Below, piece after piece: positions 1-10,500 of a stretch of 24,091 bases of DNA. This stretch comes from a virus, in IMG/VR virus record IMGVR_UViG_3300006735_000252, positions 1 to 24,091 of that record; one strand, given 5' to 3'. A program made the position numbers and the translations under genes. Each line of letters begins with the position of its first letter. The stretch's first letter is position 1. The notes under the pieces are model-generated. The model made no database searches. It saw nothing but the letters and a program-made list of their open reading frames with translations, and was not told where the DNA came from.

Positions 1-1394
1 CCACCACCACCGCCGCTGCTACCAAAGTCCATACCTGCTAAAGCGCTTATACCTTGTGTTATCATTTGGTTAGAAGATGCATTTGCCGCTTGTTGATTTG
101 CGAGCGCTTGCTGCGCACTAGCATTAGCACCACCTAAAGCACCCATTTGCACTCCAAGTAGCGTTGCTTGTCTACTCATTTCAGCTTGTTGTAATTGATC
201 TGCGCCACCTAATATCATTTGTTGCGTCTGCATATCACCACCAGCTATTAAATTTTCTCTAGCTATTTGTTGATTTCTAGCCGCTTGAGCACCCGCTAAT
301 ATAGCCTGTTGTTGTTGATCAGCACCAGCCATTTGCATTCTTTGTTGGTCTGAAAGGCCTCTAAAGTTTAAGTTTTGCAAAGCTTGAGCACCAGCCAATT
401 GCTGTCTTTGTTGCTCCATGCCACCTGTAAGCTGCGCTTGTTGTAACGCTGCGGCTCCTTGCATTTGTAACTGTTGTTGTTGGGCGGCTCCACCCATTAC
501 CATTTGTTGTTGTTGCATAGCGCCTTGACGTTCTGCCATTTGATTAGCCATATCAGCACCAGCTTGTTGACCTTGTAATTGTGCTGCGCCAGCTCTTTCT
601 TGTTGCTGTAAAGACATAGCGCCACTAGCCGCTTGGGACTGTAATCTAGACGCCTCGCCTCTTTGCAACTGCTGTATTCTAGACGCTTCTTGCATCTGCA
701 TTTGTTGGTTTTGTCTTTCTTGCTGACCAATGCCAGCCGCTTGTTTTTGTGCTGCTAATTGACCTTGGTTAGCCATAGACTGCGCTAAACTAGCAATACC
801 ACTACTACCAGCCGCGCCTTTTAAGCTCTGTAATATATTTGCTCTTTGTTGTCTTCCTTGCTGCGCTTCAAATTCAGCGGCTCTAGTATCAACCGTAGCA
901 TCTTCAAATTGATTTTCCATAGCCTCGTAGTTATTATCTAACCCTTCGTAAGCGTTTTCCATACCAGCAAACTTATTTTCTAAACCAGCGTAAGCATTTG
1001 ACATGCCTTCGAAAGTGTTTTTAGCTCCAGCATATACGTTTTTAGCATCAGCAGCATAATTAGTCATATCAGCAGAAACATCTCTTGCGTTTTCAGCTAC
1101 ATTTGTCATTCCACCCGCTACGTTCTGTGCGTTGGCGTAAACGTTTTGATAGTCGGCTGCTAAGTTGTCAAAATTAGTTTGAAGATTAGCGTAAGAGTTT
1201 TCAGCATCAGCATAAACGTTTTTAAGCGTCATATCTCTGTATTTTTGCTTTTGCTCTTCCAACAATTCTTGCTGTGCCTTTTGAAATTCAAGGCTATTTT
1301 TTGCTGATCTTGAAGCTGCTTTTCTATTTTTGCTAGCAGTGTACATAGTTGCTGCTGTTCCAATTACCATTGCTGTACCCGTTGCTATCGCCAT
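1..1394 (-). CDS. Gln/Ala-rich coiled-coil virion protein, possible internal/ejection protein (3' end beyond window)
   Basis: The frame is open from ATG at 1394 to the left edge, giving 464 visible residues with the C-terminus missing. Residues 1-21 are small and hydrophobic with spaced glycines, resembling a membrane-inserting or glycine-zipper segment. Residues about 58-162 form some 15 uninterrupted heptads, most ending in patterns such as KNV, QNV or TNV, with Y, F or M recurring at one position. From about residue 190 the chain is dominated by Q, A, M and G, with recurring AGAxxLQQ-like units, and the visible end is a glycine run. The start lies one base after the stop of the upstream acetyltransferase-like gene, so translation is probably coupled. 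I do not recognise a family with certainty. Its place downstream of the nozzle gene matches the T7 internal virion genes, so a DNA-ejection or inner-core role is inferred. A tail-fibre or stalk role is the alternative. Confidence 0.8.
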   Translation of the reverse strand, partial: MAIATGTAMVIGTAATMYTASKNRKAASRSAKNSLEFQKAQQELLEEQKQKYRDMTLKNVYADAENSYANLQTNFDNLAADYQNVYANAQNVAGGMTNVAENARDVSADMTNYAADAKNVYAGAKNTFEGMSNAYAGLENKFAGMENAYEGLDNNYEAMENQFEDATVDTRAAEFEAQQGRQQRANILQSLKGAAGSSGIASLAQSMANQGQLAAQKQAAGIGQQERQNQQMQMQEASRIQQLQRGEASRLQSQAASGAMSLQQQERAGAAQLQGQQAGADMANQMAERQGAMQQQQMVMGGAAQQQQLQMQGAAALQQAQLTGGMEQQRQQLAGAQALQNLNFRGLSDQQRMQMAGADQQQQAILAGAQAARNQQIARENLIAGGDMQTQQMILGGADQLQQAEMSRQATLLGVQMGALGGANASAQQALANQQAANASSNQMITQGISALAGMDFGSSGGGG

Positions 1395-1395
1395 A

Positions 1396-1794
1396 TTATA
1401 TTGTTTTTATTATTTCGTGAGAAGATCTTTTATCGACCTGCCAACCTAATTTTTCATGTGTATCCATTAATGATTTTGTTCTACCGATACTAAAAATATA
1501 TGTAATACCTAGTTTTTTACAATCTTTTTCAACTCCATTAATTAACATTTCAATTGCTTCTTTTCTATCTTTTTCCCTATAATCAGGGTTTGAAACTATC
1601 CATTCTAACAAAGCTCCAGTAGAATTTGTTAAATACAAAAACCCAGAAACTATAGGTGTTCCGTTTTTTTCAACCATATATCCACTTTCGCCATTATCTG
1701 GAAGCATTTCTTTTGGTAAAACTGGCCATTTCCACCACTTCCACCAACTAGCAATAGTTTCGTAATCATTTTTAGTTAAATAACGAATTTTCAT
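1396..1794 (-). CDS. GNAT-fold acetyltransferase-like protein (second copy of cassette)
   Basis: A 132-residue protein with a GNAT-like layout: an N-terminal helix containing a Trp cluster (W17, W18, W20, W21, W23), the motif LPDNG at 31-35, strands around 48-56 ending in YLTNS, then IVSNPDY at 66-72 followed by a basic turn and a long helix (about 78-95). EKLGW at 114-118 is typical of the C-terminal part of GNATs. It is a paralogue of the protein encoded at 2363-2845, sharing WW, LPxNG, EKxG, YLTNS, the SxPxY turn, DR and EKL in the same order. The turn where acetyl-CoA pyrophosphate normally binds (Q/R-x-x-G-x-G/A) reads REKDRK, without the usual glycine. Its ATG overlaps the oxygenase stop by four bases (ATGA). 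Substrate is unknown. The GNAT fold is moderately well supported; catalytic activity is not shown. Confidence 0.8.
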   Translation of the reverse strand: MKIRYLTKNDYETIASWWKWWKWPVLPKEMLPDNGESGYMVEKNGTPIVSGFLYLTNSTGALLEWIVSNPDYREKDRKEAIEMLINGVEKDCKKLGITYIFSIGRTKSLMDTHEKLGWQVDKRSSHEIIKTI

Positions 1795-2366
1795 TGCTTA
1801 ATTTTATAAAACATAACAAACACTTGTCTACCTTTTTTCCAAGATTTATTTGGGTATTTACTATGAAAATAATGCGCGGGATATGATATTGCTCTGTTTT
1901 CTTCATAACCTATGATGCTGTCAATAGTCCACATGTCTAAATTTTCAGCTTCTTTAACTATCATTCTATCAAACTCCTCATTAGTAGTTTGTTTTGGCAA
2001 TGATTTACCATAAACTTTGTGACGCCATAAAGCCGTGCCGTGTAGCTCATTTATTTCTCTTGGAGACATGTACAATACTAAAGCTCTATCTGGTTGTTCG
2101 CCTTGTATGTTTAAATCACTGTGTATTCTCCAGTTGGTATCAACAACATCGTTTGATATTCTAAAAAATCCTAATATATTTTCTAGCTTATTACCTTCTA
2201 TTTCTTCTAGTTTTCGTAATACATAGCTGTTAAAATCATTACTAGATTCTTGTACCCAAAAAGATTTTCCAGGAGTTTTATGCTCAACATATTCGTCATT
2301 GTTTAATTTTTCAGTTATTCCTTTGAATAAATCTTTTTCTAAAAAATCATCAATAAAATATATCAT
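1791..2366 (-). CDS. Putative 2-oxoglutarate/Fe(II)-dependent oxygenase
   Basis: A 191-residue protein with the signature of the 2OG-Fe(II) oxygenase superfamily (double-stranded beta-helix). The HxD pair is H82 and D84 in RIHSDLN. A distal metal-binding histidine is likely H168 (H165 is the alternative) in PAHYFHSKYP. R180, in GRQVFVMFY on the last strand, is positioned to bind the 2-oxoglutarate carboxylate. The length fits a minimal single-domain member such as the prolyl-4-hydroxylase-like phage enzymes. The start overlaps the upstream gene stop by ATGA, and its own stop overlaps the next start the same way, so the three cassette genes are probably translated as a unit. The substrate cannot be read from sequence: a virion protein side chain, a host protein and a nucleic acid are all possible. 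Enzyme class is fairly secure from the motif order and spacing. Confidence 0.8.
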   Translation of the reverse strand: MIYFIDDFLEKDLFKGITEKLNNDEYVEHKTPGKSFWVQESSNDFNSYVLRKLEEIEGNKLENILGFFRISNDVVDTNWRIHSDLNIQGEQPDRALVLYMSPREINELHGTALWRHKVYGKSLPKQTTNEEFDRMIVKEAENLDMWTIDSIIGYEENRAISYPAHYFHSKYPNKSWKKGRQVFVMFYKIKQ

Positions 2367-2845
2367 GACTCAAAAAGAGATAACCAGTTAGCCTTACCTT
2401 CTTTTTGTTTTTTAACTACGTTTTTGTAGGCTTTGTGATGGGTATATATTAAACTATACTTATCTTCTAGCACGTCATGATCTAACTTTTCACATCGTTT
2501 AATAACGCTATCATAGGTTGTCATGGCCCATATTATTCTACACCCTAACTCTACAGCTAATTCAGAGCAAGCCTCTATTAGCATTGTTATAATTTCAAAT
2601 CTATCTCTACCTTTGTAGTTTGGGTCTGATACTAAAAAATCGATATAACCCATATCTGAGTTTGTTAGATAAACAAAGGCCGCGGCCATCATTCTACCGT
2701 CTTTTTCTATTGCAAGTCCCATTTGACCGTTTTCAGGTAAAAGCTCTTGACTTGGTACTAGCATGTGGTCATATGATTCCCACCATTTTACTAGAGTTTC
2801 TGCATCTTCAACCCAAACAGGTCGAATATTATATTTTTCTTTCAT
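2363..2845 (-). CDS. GNAT-fold acetyltransferase-like protein (first copy of cassette)
   Basis: A 160-residue protein. W21 and W22 lie in an N-terminal helix, LPENG at 36-40, a beta meander through 43-62 ending in YLTNS, then strand YIDFLVSDP (67-75) with the turn NYKGRDR and a long helix (83-99), and a further strand at 103-108. This order is that of GNAT N-acyltransferases. The pyrophosphate-binding turn is degenerate compared with the classical Q/R-x-x-G-x-G/A. It is a paralogue of the 132-residue protein at 1396-1794, with about 25 extra C-terminal residues that are Lys-rich and end in WLSLFES. I recall proteins with this WW/LPxNG/YLTNS pattern next to structural genes in marine phages, but this was not checked. 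It is the first gene after the tail block, preceded by an A-rich leader (AAATTAAATAAA then ATG). Confidence 0.8.
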   Translation of the reverse strand: MKEKYNIRPVWVEDAETLVKWWESYDHMLVPSQELLPENGQMGLAIEKDGRMMAAAFVYLTNSDMGYIDFLVSDPNYKGRDRFEIITMLIEACSELAVELGCRIIWAMTTYDSVIKRCEKLDHDVLEDKYSLIYTHHKAYKNVVKKQKEGKANWLSLFES

Positions 2846-2857
2846 TTTATTTAATTT

Positions 2858-2881
2858 AAGTGTACTTATATAGTCACACTT
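2858..2881. repeat. Short inverted repeat in the junction before the enzyme cassette
   Basis: Six-base arms AAGTGT (2858-2863) and ACACTT (2876-2881) flank a 12-base AT-rich loop, in the 44-base gap between the 116-residue tail gene and the first GNAT-like gene. The arms are short, no T-run follows on the minus strand, and no convincing -7/-33 Bacteroidota promoter was seen. It could be an operator or weak hairpin marking the module boundary, or chance in AT-rich DNA. Confidence 0.3.
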
Positions 2882-2889
2882 TTTGCTAT

Positions 2890-3240
2890 TTATTTACTAC
2901 TAGCATTTATTTCTGAACCAACAGAAAATAACTCTATATAATTAGTGGAACTATTTTCAAAAGTAATATCAGCATAATAACCTTTTAGGCTAGAGTTGTT
3001 TACTTCAATTCTTTTTGCAAAAGACAGAAACATACCGTTTAAGCCTAGCGGAAACATTGTGTCAATAACACCTTTATCTTTGTCTACTATTATATAACCC
3101 GGCTTAACATCTAGTATAACACCAATACTAACAGGTTCTGATGTAATTCCACCAATTAAAATATTAGAAGCATAAGCGGTGTCTCCGATTTGTAAAGAGC
3201 AATTTGTAGCATTATTAAATGTTATTTTTGTTTGCGCCAT
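2890..3240 (-). CDS. Small tail-associated structural protein candidate
   Basis: A 116-residue, mostly beta-predicted protein with no signal peptide or membrane segment. Residues 1-30 (ITFNNATNCSLQIGDTAY) and a central VILDVKPGYIIVD strand pair suggest a small beta-barrel. The C-terminal part has the motif LKGYYADITFENSS and ends in a VGSEI segment and SSK. From memory, similar short proteins with a GYYAEVTFEN-like motif occur beside large tail genes in uncultured marine phages, but no function is known to me. It starts 10 bases after the stop of the 416-residue tail gene, with leader TTAAATAAAACAAC before ATG, so it belongs to the same transcript. A tail or fibre accessory role is inferred from context. 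Confidence 0.75.
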   Translation of the reverse strand: MAQTKITFNNATNCSLQIGDTAYASNILIGGITSEPVSIGVILDVKPGYIIVDKDKGVIDTMFPLGLNGMFLSFAKRIEVNNSSLKGYYADITFENSSTNYIELFSVGSEINASSK

Positions 3241-3250
3241 GTTGTTTTAT

Positions 3251-4501
3251 TTAAGAAGCTGTACCAAGCTCTATTATTTTTTCTAAATCTAAGTATATAG
3301 TTGTATTTGTAGATGGATAACTATTTATATTTATAATGCCCGAAAGATTTACTTGCTCGTGACTTCCTAAAAATCTAAGAACAGTACCCTTTTTCAAAGT
3401 TTGCGTTAAAGTAACTACCATAGCTCCATTGTTACCACTTCCATCCGCGTCTGCGGTAACGGAAGTTACTGTATTTGTAGAAGAATTATCAACATCTTGA
3501 CCTGAGTAGGTAACACCAGCTCCACCCGCAATACCTCTAGTCCTACCTAATCTAACGGTTGTTGATGGTGTACCATCTCCATCTGAATCATCCCTAAGCG
3601 TTGAAGTTAAAGCTGTAAACGTTTTTGTTAAAGAGTTAAAATCTAAAAGACAGCCAGTTGAAGCGTTTATATAACTTGTACCATAAGCTCTAAATGTCAT
3701 TGTTAGGCCCTCGTCAAAACCAACATTACCATTAAAGGTAATAGTTTTTGAACCTGTATTGATTGACAATACTCTAATAACCCCAGCGTTACTTCCATCA
3801 TTTAACTCTGGCGTTGTAGTATCTTTATAAAACTTTAACTCCATGCCAGCTACTATACCTGTTACATCAGCAACCTTAACAACAAGTGTATCTTGCCCAT
3901 TTCCCTGTGGATTACTTAAAACATCTTTCTCTACATCAACATACCACATCGAATCATTAATTGTTAGGCCCGCGTCAATTATAAAACCATGACTTTTTGC
4001 ATTTGTAGTAGTATTTACAACATCCCAATTAAAATTAACAACATTAGTTGATGTTACAGCGCCAGTAGAGGTAGATGTTGGCAAGGTAGCGTAATGACCG
4101 GCATTTGCAGCTAGCGTACCAGGTGTAAATGTTACAGTGGCATTGGCAGCAGCTTTTGTAATGTTTTTAGTTATAATATTTGAATTTGAATCTAATACCG
4201 TGGTACCGTTTACTGTTATAAGCTTTATAACATAATCACCACCACCAGAAGGAAAGTTAATTCGATTTGAATAGGTATTACCATTCATTACTACTTTCAG
4301 TGAATTAGAAGAATCGTTATAACCCGGCTCAAAACCTCTATCGTTAAAATCATAGTACAACGTGTGTGTTGAAGAGCTACTAGGATTTTGAAGTATTATT
4401 ATTTGAAACTCCGCGCCTATACTACCTTGAACAATAAAATTTCTTATTGTTTGCGCAGCTGGCATATCGCTAGTATCTATATTTAAACTATTTATTTGCA
4501 T
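3251..4501 (-). CDS. Beta-rich tail/appendage protein
   Basis: A 416-residue protein rich in S, T, N, G and alternating beta-strand patterns, with very few helices, as in phage tail spikes, fibres and decoration proteins. Several segments look like successive small beta domains: an N-terminal one at about 20-115, a middle one around the GxDTLVVKVADVTGIVAGM stretch, and a C-terminal one in which VVTLTQTLKKGTVL precedes a final LSGIININSYP...IYLDLEKII strand set. The middle motif (V-x-V-A-D-V-T-G-I-x-x-G-M) resembles repeated strand-turn modules of phage tail proteins. DDSDGDGTP near residue 300 is Asp-rich and could hold calcium. It lies 10 bases after the giant tail gene. I do not recognise a named family. 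A distal tail or receptor-contact role is inferred from composition and position. Confidence 0.75.
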   Translation of the reverse strand: MQINSLNIDTSDMPAAQTIRNFIVQGSIGAEFQIIILQNPSSSSTHTLYYDFNDRGFEPGYNDSSNSLKVVMNGNTYSNRINFPSGGGDYVIKLITVNGTTVLDSNSNIITKNITKAAANATVTFTPGTLAANAGHYATLPTSTSTGAVTSTNVVNFNWDVVNTTTNAKSHGFIIDAGLTINDSMWYVDVEKDVLSNPQGNGQDTLVVKVADVTGIVAGMELKFYKDTTTPELNDGSNAGVIRVLSINTGSKTITFNGNVGFDEGLTMTFRAYGTSYINASTGCLLDFNSLTKTFTALTSTLRDDSDGDGTPSTTVRLGRTRGIAGGAGVTYSGQDVDNSSTNTVTSVTADADGSGNNGAMVVTLTQTLKKGTVLRFLGSHEQVNLSGIININSYPSTNTTIYLDLEKIIELGTAS

Positions 4502-4511
4502 GTTAATTTAT

Positions 4512-7500
4512 TTAATAAGTTGTGCTAGTAGGCGCGGGAGAAACACTATCAGAAGACACTGATCCACTAGATCCAGAGCTAAAACTAAAAGCAGTTGCAC
4601 TTGTGAAACTTATGCTTGTAGCATTATCAATAACACCAATACCCTGAACGTCAAATCTACTAGTGTCTAAGGCTTGTTGAGTATTATCTCCTTGTATGTA
4701 GTTAAACCATTTACCTTCTTTTTTAATAAACTCAACTATACTACCTGAATCTAAATCGGTTTTTATTTCTGTACATTTCCAACCAGATACATCTTTTCCA
4801 CTAGACCAAGCTATAGCGTTGTTTATCGTGATATTACCTTCGGTTAAAGGTTTAGCAACGTAGGTTTGGCTACCTTCATAGTTAAGAGTGTTAAAAACCT
4901 TAACAGTAGAAGGGTCTTGATTAGAAACAAATTGTACTTTTGAACCATACTGATTGTCGTAAAAATTATTGTAATTATTAGCTTCTTCGGCTTTGTGTTT
5001 TATTTGAAATTCTCCTGATTCATATTCTGTAGCGCCATTTACTTTTGGCACATAGTGTTGCCATAAATTACCATCTTTAAATGTAAAATATTTTTTAGAC
5101 AAACTAACACCACTTTCTGGTACGAAACTTTTAAAACTACTCCAACCGTTAACAGCTTCGTTAAAAGTAATGGTTTTGTCAGAAATTCCAGCGTCTACAA
5201 AAACTTTAACCATCGAGATGTTATCTATGAAACCCTTTATAACACTTCCATTGTCACCAGCTACGATTACAAAAGAGCTTGTTAAGTCAGAATCAAGGTT
5301 TAAACCAGTAGAACTATAATCAATACTGTTTATAGTGCCTTGACCAGGTGTAAAATCTTGTTGGCCTATAGTAACTATTTGTTCAAAATTAATAGGTTGG
5401 CCAGCTGTAGCACCACCTATATTTTCAATTCTAAAGCCAAAACCTTCGCTATTGTAATAGTATATGTTTATTTCGCCTTGTGTGATTTCGTGCGTAAAAC
5501 TTATTTTGTATTGATCGTTTTTATTTACAGGTTTACTAATCTGTTGATTAATATTTATAAACTGTGTTTCACCAGTTTCATATATTGGGCAATCATCAAA
5601 AACAAAATAATTGTTTTCACTATCTAATGTAATATAATCATTTGTAACACTATCAAAATTACTTATGTTCCAAGCACCAATAGTACCACCTAGTAGAGTA
5701 TTTTGCACTGGTATAAAAGAAATATTACTAATAGCAAATTCTTGAGCCGCGGTTACTCCAACGCCTACGTCGTGGAAAAGCTGTATTTTATTTCCCGCGT
5801 TTGAAGCAAACCAACCAATAGAAGCCAAGTTGTCTACTAATTCCGCCGTGCTATACACATTAGAGCTTTCTGTAACTGGCGTTCCAAGATTTTCCCTGTA
5901 TACTTTCCAATTTGCAGTTGTTGGCGTTTGTTTTAAATCAAAAACTAAAAGATAATTTCCAGTGTCTGTAATATTGTTAAAAGCAAAACCTCTAAATATA
6001 CTGCTTTCTTCAACGGCAATTACACCACCAACAGTACCTGAAAAATTATTTGTAATTGGATTAGGGCTTACTGTAAAACTAAATTTCCACTCTGTTTCAT
6101 ATATGTTTTCTGGAAAAGGAATAACTTGCTCCCATTTGTTATATAGCATTATTCCGTTTTGATCCGCTGGCACTTGCCAAGCCAAACTATTATTTTTATA
6201 GTAAAGAACATTGTTAGAAAGACTATGCACAGCGTTATATGTTGATTGTTGGTTTTCTTCCCAATCAGCAACCACGCCTGTAGTAGGTAAATCATCTAAA
6301 TGCTTGCAATGTATTTTTGTAATTCTTATACCGTTTTCACAACCTACAACTCTAACAGCCAAACTATTAGCAAGATAGTTTGTTGGATTTAAAGCGAAAA
6401 AACTATTACTAGCAAATTTAAACAAACCTCTTAACACTGTTTTTCCATCTCCAGACCCAAGACCACTGCCACCATACTCAGTTCTCACTGTTTGGACCAT
6501 TTGAAGATGTGAGTTAACGTTGTCGCCCGAGTATTTACCAACACCAAACTCAGAAATATCTTCCCCATCATCAAAGTCAGGGCCAGATGGCGCTACATTA
6601 AGGATTCTGACAGTACCATCTAAGCCACCGTTTCCAGAGTTAGGATTATAAGTGTCATCAAATTCAATATCAACTAAATACCATTGATCAATAACCCAAG
6701 GCTCTATAATCAAACCGTGATCAACAGCTGTTTGAGAGGTGTTTGCATCAGATACTATTTCTATATAGTCGTTTGCTATGCTTTCTAAATGAGAAGAGTA
6801 TACCGCGCCATCGCTACCTCTATCATAAAGGCCAAGTGTTGAACCAGCACTACCAACTGTACCACTGTAAGAATCATTACTTGTATAATCGCCAGTGTCC
6901 CAAAGTGTAAGGTTGTTTTGAGCGTCTGTACTACCATCGTGAGAAAAAGTAAAACCTTGTGGCACAACATAATTGACAGTATTTCCAATAGAATCTAAAC
7001 CTTGAGTAGGTACAGCGGCTCTATTATCTCCATAAGAAGTTTCAGCACCTACTACCGTAAAAGAAGTACCTACCGCATTTGCTGAAAGAGTCCAAGTTTG
7101 TGACGGTAAGCTAAAGCGATTGTGTTGAATTTCTCTCCAAGCTGGTATAGTTACAGCTGGAACAGGTGCCACACCAGTAACATCGATAGTTGTTGATGTT
7201 GTTGCCGGTATATTAGCTTGTACAACGCTAAAGCCTTTTTTAATTCTAACGTCTAAAATTTTAAATAAAGGTCTTTTTAATTTATTCCAGTTACTTCCAA
7301 CGTCATCATACCAATTACCACTAGGTGATCCTGATGTTTTCCCGTAAAATCTAAGTTTTAAAGAGTCTACTACTTTTGTTATTGGATCTTCATCAAAGCC
7401 AAAACCTGGGCTTGGTCCGTTTTTTAAATAATCAGCGTAAGATTGACCATTAAGTTTGCCTAGTTTAATACTAAAACTAATTTTATACTCTCTTGTGTCC

Positions 7501-10500
7501 TGAGTGCCGTTTGAGTGAGCATACCCAACTGGGCCTAGAACGTGCCATCTATCATAGTTTGCATCATCAATCGTCCAGTTTTGCTGAGTGGAGGTTCCCG
7601 TGTTTGAAGAATCGTACTTAGTACTTGAAAATTCTACATTAGCGTAGTTTTGCCAACTGTATGCATCCACAAAGTTTATTGGCTGAGTGTATCCGTAGAA
7701 GGTCTCACCTTGATCACCATCAGCGCCACCAAAAGGTGTTGAGTGAAAACAATTGTAAGGTGTTACGTCACCACTATTGCTAGCCCTCGTAGTACCATCG
7801 TTGTCCCAGTCAGCTATTATATCTCCATTTACAAGTTGTGACGCTCTTGGTATAAACGCTCCTTCTGGATTTGCGCTGGCCATACCCACACCGTAATAAG
7901 CTCCAGTGTAAGCCCTATCAATTATTTCTCCACCACCAGCGGTTAAATGATCATTAGTACCAACAATATTAGTTCCATCGTATAGCTCTAGTTTAGGTCT
8001 TATGTAGTTTCTTCCAAAACGAGCTTTACCTTGGTTTGTGGTGCTAGTACTCCAACCATCTCCTTTTGGAGTAGCGTAAAGCAAGAGCTTTACTTGTACG
8101 TGTATTTCGTCACCAGCAAAGCAACTTCCATGTGTTATATTGTCTGTGTTTTCGTTTGCGCTATAACCCTGTGCTGTTTGTACTGCGGTACCAATGCTAG
8201 AGCTACTAAGATAGCTATCGTTAACACCTCCTCTCGCGGCATATGAATGGCCAAGTTGATGTACTCCGCCAAGACCTATATTAGTCCACTCAATATACCC
8301 ACCAGTATTTATTCGATCCCACACTATTCCTGATTGGTTGTTTTTCCACTGCGCTTTTCTTGATACATTGCCGGTAAGAGTGGAGTTTGGATTATTTGGA
8401 ATTGGGTAGTTAAAGTTAGCAACGTTGTTTGTGCTGCCAGGCTCATTTTTTGTTATATGCGCGCTGATATTAGCGTCTGGACCTCCACCTATTAAGAAAC
8501 CACTATTGTCTAATGTAGGGTAGTAATTTAAATCATTTTTTGCTATTGATGGTGTAATAGATTCGTAGTTTCCATTGGTGGTACTTAATGGATCTTCAGC
8601 GTGAGATCCAAATATTGCCCCAGGAACACTACCACCGCTATCGTCTAAAGCATCAGTCATAAGTTGACCAGCACCACCTCCCCATTGAGAAGATGCAGAG
8701 GCTACACCCGTGGTTACATAAGTTTGTGTTACAGCAGGGATTAAAGATCCAAGCGGTATTTCAGCGTGATTAGTAATGTAAATACTTGTATCTAAATTAG
8801 GATTTATAAAATCATCCCAGTAAAACGGATTTGATGCAACCCCCGCTGTACCAAGCTCCAGTATGTCATGTATTTCATATGGATATTGAAAATTTGTACC
8901 AGTTGGAACTGAGTTTAAAACCCTGTTAGTAGTGTCTGCTATTTCTATTGGATCGCCACCAGCTTCTAAATAAGCATCCTGCAAGAGATTTTGGCTAAAG
9001 CTATTATTTGATAATGTTAGGTTATAATCTTCTTTATAACTATCATAAGTACCTATTAAAGAATTATACTCTCTTAGGTTGTCTCTAAACCAGTCGTGCA
9101 TGCCAGTTTTTGAAATAGGAGTCAGCCCATCCTTAGAAAGTCTAAGTACAGCACCTCTTTGTTTGTCTGTAAAATAAGTTCTAAAAGATTCTCTAGCAAA
9201 AGATTCTGGATTTTTAGATATTCCATAATCACCTGAGAAAGGATTTGCGTCACCTAATACTTTGTCGCTAGCAACTAACTGTGGGTTAGCATCTGCGTTA
9301 AATATAGTGTCCTTATTGGAAACTATACTTATAACTTTGTCTTCGCAAAATGCTATTAAGCTTATTCTTCTTTGAAATAATTTCTGAATACTACCAAACG
9401 TGGGGTTTAAATCTTTAGTTGTCTTTTCAGCCATTATAAACTGATTAAGATCATTAACGCCAGAGTTAGAATTATATATACCAGAATATATTAAGCTATT
9501 TGCTCTATGTTCTTCTTTGTATATTTCTTGTGTTGTAGTGGATGCTTTTACACCATTAGCTATAAATATTTGGTTGTAATCATCTCTAATTCTATTAGAT
9601 TCAATACCATTACCAAAAGAAAAACAATTATACCAGGAAAGACCAGCTATTAAGTTTTCACCAATATTTTCTTTAAAATCAAATTCGGTTATAACCTTAA
9701 TCGCTTGTCCGGTAGCAGGTACGTCATAGTTGCTTATTGCCTCTGCAACAGTATAACTTCCATCTTTTCTAATAAACTTAAACGACATGTCAGAATAATC
9801 TATTGCTGTTTCAACTCCATTCTGAACGTCATATTTAGGGAAACCTGGCGATAAAGTTGCTGTAGAACCATTCCAAGATTCTAATATACACGATGTTGTA
9901 ATAGTTGAGTTTAAAATTTCAACTCTACACCCTGTTGGTGCAAATAGTTCACTTGTTGTCTCGCTTAGTTTAACTGGTAGATTACCACTAGCCTCATAAT
10001 ATATATCTAGATCTACCTCTTGTTTTTTAGGATCAAGTTCCCATATAGCTGGAAACTTACTCAAGTCAGATAATAAAACATCTTTAACTGGATCTAAAAA
10101 CTCAATATCACAAAAATTATTACCAACAACATCCGCAGACATTATATTAGCAGAGGCTTCTAGTGGATTGAAGCCAGATGCTGAAGCTACCGGATTTTTA
10201 TCTAATTCAATTATATAGCATATTCTTCTGTTATTTGCTTTACCAAAATTATGAATAGCCGTTTTAAAATCATCCTCTTCTGTGCCGGAGCTAGAATAAG
10301 TGCCGCTATCATTAACCTTTTTTAGATATTCTAAAGCTGTTTGCTCTACGCTTTTGTATTCTAAAGCGTGACTTGACAAGTGTTTGTACGCGCCATCTAC
10401 ATATCTATTAAAAGGTTTTCTCCAAGAAGTGTGATTGTATAGTTTTTTTACAGATACTTTTTTAATAGTATAAACCTCAGTATCGGTTGTATCACCAACC

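Noticed and set aside
497-730. Minus-strand 77-residue reading frame
   Set aside because: It is in another frame within the Gln/Ala-rich gene; its composition reflects the repetitive CAA/GCT codons and it has no leader of its own.
1-750. CTTGTTG-type repeats read as a tandem DNA repeat or CRISPR-like array
   Set aside because: The period is irregular and follows Gln/Ala codons in one open frame; there are no constant repeats with unique spacers.
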